A stretch of 13,836 bases of DNA from Pseudomonadota bacterium. Lineage in GTDB: Bacteria; Pseudomonadota; Alphaproteobacteria; Rhizobiales; Devosiaceae. Made by a program: the position numbers and the translations under genes. Every line of letters begins with the position of its first letter. Position 1 is the stretch's first letter. Shown here piece by piece: positions 1-5,611 of this stretch. The stretch is from NCBI GenBank assembly GCA_023393475.1, contig JAEWLC010000082.1, positions 1 to 13,836 on the forward strand, written 5' to 3'. The notes below the pieces were generated by a model. The model had not been told where the DNA came from. It worked only from the letters and a program-made list of their open reading frames with translations, and ran no database searches.

Positions 1-176
1 TCCTTGGCGACGGTGACGCCGTCCTTGGTGATGCGCGGGGCGCCGAACGACTTGTCGATCACGACGTTGCGGCCCTTCGGACCGAGCGTGACCTTCACCG
101 CGTTGGCAAGGATGTTGACGCCACGGACCATCTTGTCGCGGGCATCGGTGGAGAACTTTACGTCTTTAGCGGCCAT
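1..176 (-). CDS. groEL: Chaperonin GroEL, 5' end only (runs off the window)
   Basis: The 60 kDa chaperonin forms the double-ring cage that, with GroES, folds cytosolic proteins using ATP. Only the first 58 codons are present and the gene continues past position 1. The translation begins MAAKDVKFSTDARDKMVRG and continues through the conserved N-terminal ATP-site segment TLGPKGRNV to a KDGVTVAK stretch, all hallmark GroEL sequence. The ATG (174-176) is preceded by AAGGAG (complement of 185-190) with 8 bases of spacing. It lies 57 bases after groES on the same strand with no promoter or terminator evident between them, so the two form the usual groESL operon driven from the promoter near 599-627. 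Confidence 0.97.
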   Translation of the reverse strand, partial: MAAKDVKFSTDARDKMVRGVNILANAVKVTLGPKGRNVVIDKSFGAPRITKDGVTVAK

Positions 177-233
177 GGGAGGCGCTCCTTACGTTTGAAA
201 CAGAATGGGAAAAAACCGTGCGAGGCGAATGCC

Positions 234-524
234 TTACGCGGTGATCACGCCCATGATGTCGGATTCCTTCATGATCAGGAGGTCCTGACCGTTGAGCTTC
301 ACCTCGGTGCCGCTCCACTTGCCGAACAGGATCCGGTCGCCTTCCTTGACGTCGAGCGGAACCAGCTTGCCGGCTTCGTCACGGGCGCCAGGACCGACCG
401 AGACGATCACGCCCTCGGAGGGCTTTTCCTTGGCGGTGTCGGGAATGATAATGCCGCCAGCGGTCTTCTCTTCGCTGTCGACGCGCCGGACGACCACGCG
501 GTCGTGCAGGGGACGGAAAGCCAT
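234..524 (-). CDS. groES: Co-chaperonin GroES (10 kDa)
   Basis: GroES is the heptameric lid of the GroEL folding cage in the cytosol. The 96-residue product has the normal family length and begins MAFRPLHDRVVVRR. The mobile-loop segment SEEKTAGGIIIPDTAKEKP lies near residues 17-35 and the PGARDEAGKL roof-loop region near 45-54. It ends with LLIMKESDIMGVI. The reading frame is open 14 codons further upstream, but the start chosen (complement of 522-524) has AGGAG five bases before it (complement of 530-534) and matches the family N-terminus. It is the first gene of the groESL operon, under a CIRCE operator. Confidence 0.97.
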   Translation of the reverse strand: MAFRPLHDRVVVRRVDSEEKTAGGIIIPDTAKEKPSEGVIVSVGPGARDEAGKLVPLDVKEGDRILFGKWSGTEVKLNGQDLLIMKESDIMGVITA

Positions 525-559
525 TTTTGCTCCTATCAGCCTCAATAATCTCGTTGCTG

Positions 560-586
560 TTAGCACTCACCCAAGAGGAGTGCCAA
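560..586 (-). promoter_or_regulatory. CIRCE operator (HrcA binding site) of groESL
   Basis: Read on the minus strand this is TTGGCACTC-N9-GAGTGCTAA, against the CIRCE consensus TTAGCACTC-N9-GAGTGCTAA, with a single mismatch and the exact 9-base spacer. It lies in the groES leader between promoter and ribosome binding site, where the HrcA repressor is known to bind in other bacteria. It implies an hrcA gene elsewhere in the genome. Confidence 0.95.
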
Positions 587-598
587 CAGCTGGTCGGG

Positions 599-627
599 GA
601 TATAGGAGGGGGGCTTTGGCGAGTCAA
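599..627 (-). promoter_or_regulatory. Probable groESL promoter
   Basis: On the minus strand TTGACT (complement of 622-627) and TATATC (complement of 599-604) are separated by exactly 17 bases, a good -35/-10 pair. The expected start of transcription is about 7 bases further on, just before CIRCE, giving a leader of roughly 70 bases. The context CTTGAC...CCTATAT also resembles alphaproteobacterial heat-shock sigma-32 promoters, so recognition by either sigma factor is possible. Confidence 0.7.
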
Positions 628-796
628 GTTTCCTGCCAGCCATAAAGCGAGGATATGGCAGCCCTGCGAACGCCGGATGCAACTGCCTCAGATTCGGCGC
701 GTTCGGGGCGCGAGAGAAAGCGTAAACCCGCGCGATGTTAAGTTGCCAGCCGAGTGCCTTGGCAGTAACTGACACCGAAATTTCCCCGGAGCAGAC

Positions 797-1948
797 GTGA
801 GCGTCGTCCCGCTAGATACCCATCCCAAGCGCCAGCCCGATGCCTGGGTCGCCCCGCAGCTTGCCGTCATCGTCCCGACTTTCAACGAGCGCGATAATGT
901 CGCCTTGCTCTACGAGAAGGTGACGGCTGCGCTCGGAGCCATCCCCTTCGAGTTCATCGTCGTCGACGATAACTCCCCTGACGGCACGGCCGAAGTCGTC
1001 CGCGGCATGGCGCAGCAGTATCGCAACGTGCACTCCATCCGCCGCATCGGCCGCCGCGGCCTGAGCTCGGCCGTGATCGAGGGCGTCCTCGCCAGTTCGG
1101 CGCCATACTTTGCCGTCATCGATGCCGACCTCCAGCACGACGAAACCATCCTGCCGCTGATGCTGGAAAAGGTGATCGCCGGCGACGACGTCGTGGTCGG
1201 CACCCGCTACACCGCCGAAGGCAGCGTCGGCGATGGCCTGTCGAAGACGCGCGAAGCCGGATCCAAGTTCGCCACCCGCCTTTCCGGCCTGCTCACCGGC
1301 GAAGCCCTGTCCGACCCGATGAGCGGCTTCTTCCTGATGCGCCGCGAACTGTTTGACGAGATCGCCCCCGCGCTCAGCGAGGAAGGCTTCAAGATCCTGC
1401 TCGACATCATCGTCTCGGCACACCGCGCCCCCGCGCTCAACGGCCGCGAGCTGAAGATCGGCGAGGTGCCCTACACCTTCCGCCCGCGCCATGCCGGCGA
1501 GAGCAAGATGAGCTCGCTCGTCGTCGTGCAGTTCCTCGGGCTGATCGTTTCGAAGCTCAGCCGTGGCCTCCTGCCGACCAGCTTCCTGATGTTCGGCCTC
1601 ATCGGCGGCTTCGGCGTCATCGTGCACATGGGCACGCTCTGGCTCGCCCACGAGCGCCTGGGGCTCGATTTCGTCTGGGCCCAGACCCTCGCCGTCGTCA
1701 TCGCCATGACCTTCAATTTCGTGGTCAACAACGAGCTGACCTACGCCAACAAGAAGCTGCGCGGCTCGCGCTGGTTCACCGGTCTATTGACCTTCTATGC
1801 GGTGTGCTCCATTGGCGCGTTGGCAAACGTTTCGGTCGCGAGCTGGATCTATGCCTTCGATGGCCAGTTCTATCTGGCCGGCCTGCTCGGCGTGCTGATG
1901 AGCGTCGTCTTCAACTACTCGGTTACAAAGGTGTTCACATGGCGGTAA
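797..1948 (+). CDS. Family 2 glycosyltransferase (DPM1-like) fused to a GtrA membrane domain
   Basis: This 383-residue protein probably transfers a sugar from a nucleotide donor to a polyprenyl phosphate on the inner face of the cytoplasmic membrane, and its membrane part may help flip the product. Residues 21-240 form a GT2 domain like dolichol-phosphate mannosyltransferase: IVPTFNE (25-31), VVDDNSPDGT (55-64), the DAD metal motif (109-111), DPMSGFF (173-179) and the GESKM loop (234-238). Residues about 261-380 form a GtrA-type domain with four predicted membrane helices (roughly 262-280, 294-312, 327-347, 358-376). The start is GTG, with GGAG five bases upstream; no in-frame ATG precedes it. 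Its last 10 bases overlap the next gene. Donor and acceptor cannot be read from sequence. Roles in lipid, exopolysaccharide or LPS decoration are all possible. Confidence 0.88.
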   Translation: MSVVPLDTHPKRQPDAWVAPQLAVIVPTFNERDNVALLYEKVTAALGAIPFEFIVVDDNSPDGTAEVVRGMAQQYRNVHSIRRIGRRGLSSAVIEGVLASSAPYFAVIDADLQHDETILPLMLEKVIAGDDVVVGTRYTAEGSVGDGLSKTREAGSKFATRLSGLLTGEALSDPMSGFFLMRRELFDEIAPALSEEGFKILLDIIVSAHRAPALNGRELKIGEVPYTFRPRHAGESKMSSLVVVQFLGLIVSKLSRGLLPTSFLMFGLIGGFGVIVHMGTLWLAHERLGLDFVWAQTLAVVIAMTFNFVVNNELTYANKKLRGSRWFTGLLTFYAVCSIGALANVSVASWIYAFDGQFYLAGLLGVLMSVVFNYSVTKVFTWR

Positions 1949-2124
1949 GCGCAGAACTCGAAATCAAGCTCCGCCGCACCGGTGGCGTCGGCCCCAACAC
2001 CAAGTGGGATTGGTCGCTCGTCGATGCCGAAGGCAACGTGGTGAAGAAGGGCTCCGCCCTCGGCGAGGAAGCCAAGGCCTTCGCCACGGCGAAGAAGATG
2101 CGCGACAAGCTGGCGAAGGGCTAA
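1939..2124 (+). CDS. Small protein of unknown function, coupled to the glycosyltransferase gene
   Basis: A 61-residue protein starting MAVSAELEIKLRR. I do not recognise a named family. It is soluble, charged and has no signal peptide or membrane segment. The pattern (WDWSLVDAEGNVVKKGSAL, then a Lys/Ala-rich helix EEAKAFATAKKMRDKL) suggests a short beta-meander followed by one helix, loosely reminiscent of DUF1508/YegP-type small domains; this is an inference. The ATG overlaps the last 10 bases of the glycosyltransferase gene in another frame and has an AAGG seven bases upstream, which suggests translational coupling. The frame is open further upstream inside the glycosyltransferase gene, but that part is antisense-quality sequence and has no supported start. 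Its stop codon overlaps that of the convergent regulator gene. Confidence 0.75.
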   Translation: MAVSAELEIKLRRTGGVGPNTKWDWSLVDAEGNVVKKGSALGEEAKAFATAKKMRDKLAKG

Positions 2125-2912
2125 GCCGCGCCCTTCGTGCCTTCCATCTCGGCCCACGCCTGCCGCTTGCGGTAGATCGTCGAGGGGCTGAGTTCCAGCG
2201 CCTGGGCGGCGAGCGCGATATTGCCGCCAAAGCTGTCGATGGCATCCTCGATGATGCGCTGCTCCTGCTGCCACATCGGCAGCACGGTGGGTCGCATGCC
2301 GGCGACGGCATCGGCCGCAGCCGGCCGGGGTTCGCCGTGGTCGAACATGGCGACGATGCGGCGTGCGACGCCCTCGAGGTGTTCGGCGCTGCCCGGCAGG
2401 TCGCGGGCGAGGAAGTCGAGAACCGTCTGCAACTGGTTCGAGGCATCGAGCAGGCCTGCCAGCCGCTCGCGATCGGCCGGCCCGCGGAAGGCGCCGGCGA
2501 TGGCGCGGCCATGCCGCTGCGCCAGCTCGCTCAGCCGTGCGGCAAGCGTCGCCCCCTCGATCGGCCGCGTGATGTGTTCGTGTGCGCCCGCCTGCAGGGC
2601 CGCAAGCGTCGCCGACACCGAGCCGCCGTCAGACAACGCAACCACCAGCGCGCCGGGCGCGAGGCGTGCGAGCCGCGCCATGGCGTGCTCAGCCTCCGAG
2701 GCAAGGTCCGCGAGGGTCGCGAGGTCGGCAAGAAGCAGGTCGTAGCGTCCGAGCCGGAGCTGCTCCACTGCCCGCCGCCCGGCATCCGCGACGACGATAT
2801 CCGGCGCCACGATGAAGCTGGCGTCCAGCAGTTCGATCAATGCGCTGCAACCTGCCGCGTCGTGGTCGACGAGCAGAATCCGGGCAGCGGTATCCGGACC
2901 GGAGGCGGGCAT
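2121..2912 (-). CDS. Degenerate response regulator with Fis-type helix-turn-helix
   Basis: A 263-residue cytosolic DNA-binding regulator. Residues 11-135 form a receiver-like domain: RILLVDHD supplies acidic residues D16 and D18, D63 in LLLAD sits at the phosphoacceptor position and S94 at the switch position, but the invariant Lys of the KP motif is Arg (ITRP, R116). Residues about 215-252 form a Fis/NtrC-type helix-turn-helix (QRIIEDAIDSFGGNIALAAQ, then LELSPSTIYRKR). The AAA+ sigma-54 activation domain normally between these parts in NtrC-like proteins is absent, replaced by about 80 residues of helical linker. The start at 2912 has AAGGA six bases upstream; an open extension to 3029 has no family support. 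It is divergent from the EAL gene and convergent with the 61-residue gene. Target genes are unknown. Confidence 0.8.
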   Translation of the reverse strand: MPASGPDTAARILLVDHDAAGCSALIELLDASFIVAPDIVVADAGRRAVEQLRLGRYDLLLADLATLADLASEAEHAMARLARLAPGALVVALSDGGSVSATLAALQAGAHEHITRPIEGATLAARLSELAQRHGRAIAGAFRGPADRERLAGLLDASNQLQTVLDFLARDLPGSAEHLEGVARRIVAMFDHGEPRPAAADAVAGMRPTVLPMWQQEQRIIEDAIDSFGGNIALAAQALELSPSTIYRKRQAWAEMEGTKGAA

Positions 2913-2941
2913 TTCGCGTCCTTGCGAGGCAAACTTGTGCT

Positions 2942-2978
2942 GAACGGAGTGTTGACGATCTCGGTAAACAAACCGTTC
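2942..2978. repeat. Nested inverted repeats upstream of the regulator gene
   Basis: GAACGG (2942-2947) pairs with CCGTTC (2973-2978), and inside it CGGT (2962-2965) pairs with ACCG (2972-2975) around six bases. The repeats lie 30-66 bases upstream of the regulator start codon, in the 239-base divergent region shared with the EAL gene. An operator, possibly autoregulatory, is an inference. I could not identify a convincing -10/-35 pair for either gene here. Confidence 0.3.
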
Positions 2979-3091
2979 GCTTCCCGCTCCGTGATCGCGT
3001 TGCTGCGACGATTGCCGTGTGTTTGCCACAGCCGAGGCACGTCCACGCCTTTCTGCCGACCCGGTGCGATGCTAAAGAACCTGTAGTCGAA

Positions 3092-3139
3092 TCCCGACAT
3101 CCGGGAGGGTATCCCGAGAGGGTCCCGAGCATCTGGGAG
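3092..3139. repeat. Short hairpin repeats just before the EAL gene
   Basis: Two imperfect direct repeats, TCCCGACATCCGGGAG (3092-3107) and TCCCGAGCATCTGGGAG (3123-3139), are each a small hairpin (TCCCG/CGGGA and TCCC/GGGA arms). A third TCCCGAG lies between them at 3112-3118. They end 12 bases before the GTG start of the EAL gene, so they could bind a protein or fold over the ribosome binding region; neither can be shown from sequence. Confidence 0.4.
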
Positions 3140-3151
3140 CACGAGCGGACC

Positions 3152-4378
3152 GTGCAAGGCCTCGTCTACATCTTCATTGCGCTGGCCACGCTCGGCGTCG
3201 CGGCGGCTGCCTATTTCGGGCTGACCTTCTCGCCCATCGAGGCTTTCGTCACTGCCGTGGCGTTCGGCGCCGTCGCCATCATGCTGATGGAGCGGCAACT
3301 GCGCCGCCGCTCCGAGGCGCGTCTCGAGCGCGCCGTCGAGGATCTGGCGCGGCTCCTCTCCACCGATGCCAAGGCCGGGCAGGTGCTGAGCCAGCGCGTC
3401 AACGCCATCGCCGATACCAATGTCGGCAGCCGGCTCGACGGCATCGAAGCCGATATCTCCGTTCTGGGCACCGTGACCCGCCAGCTTGCCGAAGCCCTGG
3501 CCGAGTTCGAGGAAACCCAGCGCGCCGAGGGCGGTTCGCTGCCCACGTACCGGAACGCCGAGCCCGAGCCGGAGCCGGTCGAGGATGACTATATCGAACC
3601 GCTGGTGTCCGAGGCTGAACTGCGCGCCGCCCTCGACCAGAATCGCCTCGTCTTCCACATCGAGCCGGTGGTGGCGCTGCCGTCGCGGAAGCCCGTCGGC
3701 TACGACCTCGTTCCGCGCCTGATGCAGGATGCGGGCGGGCTAGCCGACCCGCCGGACTTCATGCCCCGGCGCGGCGGCGAAGACCTGATCCGGCGCATCG
3801 AAGCGCTGGCGCTCGAGGAAGCGGTCACCATTGCGCGGCGCGCCAAGACCTCGGGCCAGCCGATCCGCCTGTTCGTCCCCATGAGCCGCGCCACCATCGC
3901 CGACCGCAAGTCGCTCGATCTGGTGCTGGCAACGCTGGTCGCCAACCAGGCCGTCGCCTCGGCCCTCTTCTTTGCCATCGCCCAGCCTCAGTTCAGGGCG
4001 CTCACGGCCGTCGAGAAGCGGGCGCTTACCGATTTCCGCAAGGCCGGGGCCGGCTTCGTGCTGGTCAACGCCACCTCGCTGCGCTTCGATTTCGCCGAGC
4101 TCGAAGGCCTGGGCTTCACCACCGCCCGCTTCGATGCGTCCCAGTTCCTCAGCCGCCCCGACAGCTTCACCGATTTCCACACCGCCGACATCGCCCCCTA
4201 TGCCCACCGCTTCCAGGTCGATCTCTGCGCCACCGGCGTGATCGACGAGCAGCAGCTGCTCAGCCTCTTCGAGGACGGCATCGCGCTGGTGCAGGGCCCC
4301 CATATCGGCCGCCCCGGCCCGGTTCGTGCCGATCTCGTCATCGAGCGGCCGCGCGAGCCCGAACGCCGCCAAGCGTGA
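3152..4378 (+). CDS. Membrane-anchored coiled-coil protein with a degenerate EAL domain (TipF-like architecture)
   Basis: A 408-residue inner-membrane protein. Two membrane helices (about 4-22 and 28-47) are followed by a charged coiled coil (about 48-125), an acidic Pro/Glu linker (about 136-150) and an EAL-family domain (about 152-395). The family core is recognisable (FHIEPVVALPSRKPVGYDLV, VQGPHIGRP), but the catalytic motifs are gone: EAL is DLV (185-187), the metal-binding Asn position in FVPMS is Pro (243), the usual DDFG region reads RKAGAGF, and the AEGVE motif is CATGVID. Phosphodiesterase activity on cyclic di-GMP is therefore unlikely; nucleotide sensing or pure scaffolding is more likely. 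The layout matches Caulobacter TipF, a c-di-GMP-responsive flagellar positioning factor, but orthology is only a suggestion. The GTG start is the one directly before the first membrane helix; its ribosome binding site is poor, so the start is uncertain. Confidence 0.8.
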   Translation: MQGLVYIFIALATLGVAAAAYFGLTFSPIEAFVTAVAFGAVAIMLMERQLRRRSEARLERAVEDLARLLSTDAKAGQVLSQRVNAIADTNVGSRLDGIEADISVLGTVTRQLAEALAEFEETQRAEGGSLPTYRNAEPEPEPVEDDYIEPLVSEAELRAALDQNRLVFHIEPVVALPSRKPVGYDLVPRLMQDAGGLADPPDFMPRRGGEDLIRRIEALALEEAVTIARRAKTSGQPIRLFVPMSRATIADRKSLDLVLATLVANQAVASALFFAIAQPQFRALTAVEKRALTDFRKAGAGFVLVNATSLRFDFAELEGLGFTTARFDASQFLSRPDSFTDFHTADIAPYAHRFQVDLCATGVIDEQQLLSLFEDGIALVQGPHIGRPGPVRADLVIERPREPERRQA

Positions 4379-4406
4379 CCCCACAAGCCTGACCAACGGA
4401 TATCCT

Positions 4407-5261
4407 ATGCAAGAACTCAAGGGACTTGGCGCCATCGCCTCCCGCTACGACACGGTCCTGAGCGACATCTGGGGGGTCGTCCACAACGGCGTCCGCGCCC
4501 ATCCGACCGCCGTCGAGGCCCTCGTCGCCTTCCGCCGGCAGGGCGGCCGCGTCGTCCTCATCTCCAACGCGCCGCGCCCCAAGGGGCCGATCATCGCCAT
4601 GATGGACGGCTTCGGGGTGCCTCGCGAAGCCTATGACGATGTCGTCACCTCGGGCGATGCCACGCGCGTCGTGCTCGAGCGCTATCGCGGCCAGACCGTC
4701 CACTATGTCGGCCCGCCCAAGGAGAACGACAGCCTGTTCGAAGGGCTCGACATCACCCTCGGTGCCGCCGAGGACGCCAAGGCCATCGTTGTCACCGATC
4801 TCGATACCGACGACGACACCCCCGACATGTACAACGATCGGGTCACCGTCTGGCTGAGCCGCAACCTGCCGCTGATCGCCGCCAATCCCGATCGCATCGT
4901 CGAACACGGCGATCGCCTGATCTATTGCGGCGGCGCCCTCGCCGATCTCTACGAGGCCCGCGGCGGCATGATCATCATGGTCGGCAAGCCCTACAAGCCG
5001 ATCTACGCCGAAGCCCTCCGCCTCGCCGAAAAGGCCGCCGGCAAGCCGCTCGACCGCACCCGCATCCTCGCCATCGGCGACTCGGTCCGCACCGACGCCA
5101 TCGGCGCCGCCGGGGCAGGGCTCGACCTCCTCTTCGTCACCGGCTCCATCCACGCCGCCGAACTCGACGCCTTCGGCAATGTCGACCCCGAAGCCGTGCG
5201 GCAGCTGGTAGAGCCGAGCGGCGCCACCGTCGCTGGCTTCATGGCCAAGCTGGCCTGGTAG
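4407..5261 (+). CDS. HAD-superfamily class IIA (NagD-type) hydrolase, TIGR01459-like
   Basis: A 284-residue cytosolic HAD protein, probably a phosphatase on a small phosphorylated metabolite. Motif I is SDIWGVVHNG (19-28) with nucleophile D20. Motif II is LISNAPRP (51-58). Motif III supplies K194 in VGKPYKP. Motif IV is GDSVRTD (224-230). The class IIA cap lies between motifs II and III. Position +2 from the nucleophile, normally the acid/base Asp, is Trp (W22). As I recall, this is characteristic of this alphaproteobacterial subfamily, and it leaves the true reaction uncertain. The ATG has only a weak CGGA upstream. It begins 28 bases after the EAL gene and could be read from the same transcript, but its conserved neighbours are the ribF-ileS genes downstream. 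Confidence 0.88.
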   Translation: MQELKGLGAIASRYDTVLSDIWGVVHNGVRAHPTAVEALVAFRRQGGRVVLISNAPRPKGPIIAMMDGFGVPREAYDDVVTSGDATRVVLERYRGQTVHYVGPPKENDSLFEGLDITLGAAEDAKAIVVTDLDTDDDTPDMYNDRVTVWLSRNLPLIAANPDRIVEHGDRLIYCGGALADLYEARGGMIIMVGKPYKPIYAEALRLAEKAAGKPLDRTRILAIGDSVRTDAIGAAGAGLDLLFVTGSIHAAELDAFGNVDPEAVRQLVEPSGATVAGFMAKLAW

Positions 5262-5266
5262 CTTTT

Positions 5267-5294
5267 CATCCTCCCCTGCAAAGCGGGGGGAGGG
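5267..5294. repeat. Half copy of palindromic repeat family A after the HAD gene
   Basis: CATCCTCCCC followed by TGCAAAGC and GGGGGGAGGG forms one hairpin (arms about 5270-5276 and 5287-5293), matching one arm of the family-A elements. It starts five bases after the HAD stop codon. There is no T tract, so it is not a classical intrinsic terminator. The other half is missing or unrecognisably eroded (C-rich sequence at 5321-5346). Confidence 0.55.
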
Positions 5295-5355
5295 ACCAGC
5301 GAACGCGCCGGCGCATCGCTCCACCTTCCGTTCCCCCATCCCCAATCCCTCATTC

Positions 5356-5433
5356 GTCATCCCCGGGCTTGACCCGGGGACCCATGGGATGCCGCCGAGA
5401 TCACTGGCTCCGCGGATCAAGTCCGCGGATGAC
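5356..5433. repeat. Family B paired palindrome (REP-doublet-like element)
   Basis: Two 25-base inverted arms (5356-5380 and 5409-5433) flank a 28-base spacer. Each arm begins GTCATCC from its outer end and is itself a hairpin with an 8-base-pair stem: TCCCCGGG-CTTGA-CCCGGGGA on the left and TCCGCGGA-CTTGA-TCCGCGGA on the right (read from the outside in). The arms differ at four positions that make up two compensated base pairs. This is the structure of bacterial interspersed REP doublets. It fills the middle of the 350-base gap 5262-5611, which holds only repeats and a possible ribF promoter; I see no gene in it. Confidence 0.85.
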
Positions 5434-5468
5434 GACGTAGAGCAATGTCGCTTCCCACCCCCACCGCC

Positions 5469-5494
5469 GTCATCCCCGCGAAAGCGGGGATCCA
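5469..5494. repeat. Single family-B half element
   Basis: The sequence opens GTCATCCCCG like the arms of the neighbouring 78-bp element and forms a 7-base-pair hairpin, TCCCCGC-GAAA-GCGGGGA, followed by TCCA as in the left arm context (CCCA) of that element. In RNA the loop would be a stable GNRA tetraloop. A second small palindrome, GCAGGA-TCC-TCCTGC, follows at 5505-5519. Confidence 0.75.
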
Positions 5495-5552
5495 GAGTGA
5501 TGTCGCAGGATCCTCCTGCACCTCCCGCATACCCGCTTCCCCCTTCGTCGCC

Positions 5553-5581
5553 TTGCTATCGCGTGGCTTTCTTGCCATATC
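5553..5581 (+). promoter_or_regulatory. Possible ribF promoter
   Basis: TTGCTA (5553-5558) and CATATC (5576-5581) are separated by 17 bases, which would start transcription near 5588, about 24 bases before the ribF start codon. The -10 match is mediocre. It is the best candidate in the repeat-free part of the gap between the HAD gene and ribF. Confidence 0.3.
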
Positions 5582-5611
5582 GCCTTCCACCTTTAAGGGG
5601 CGGGTGGGAAC

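Noticed and set aside
2913..3029. N-terminal extension of the minus-strand regulator
   Set aside because: The extension has no domain similarity, and the ATG at 2912 has a well-spaced SD and sits just before the receiver fold.
5262..5611. A CRISPR array or small gene in the repeat-rich gap before ribF
   Set aside because: The repeats are inverted hairpins of different lengths, not regular direct repeats with unique spacers, and the short open frames there cover the palindromes and have no ribosome binding sites.
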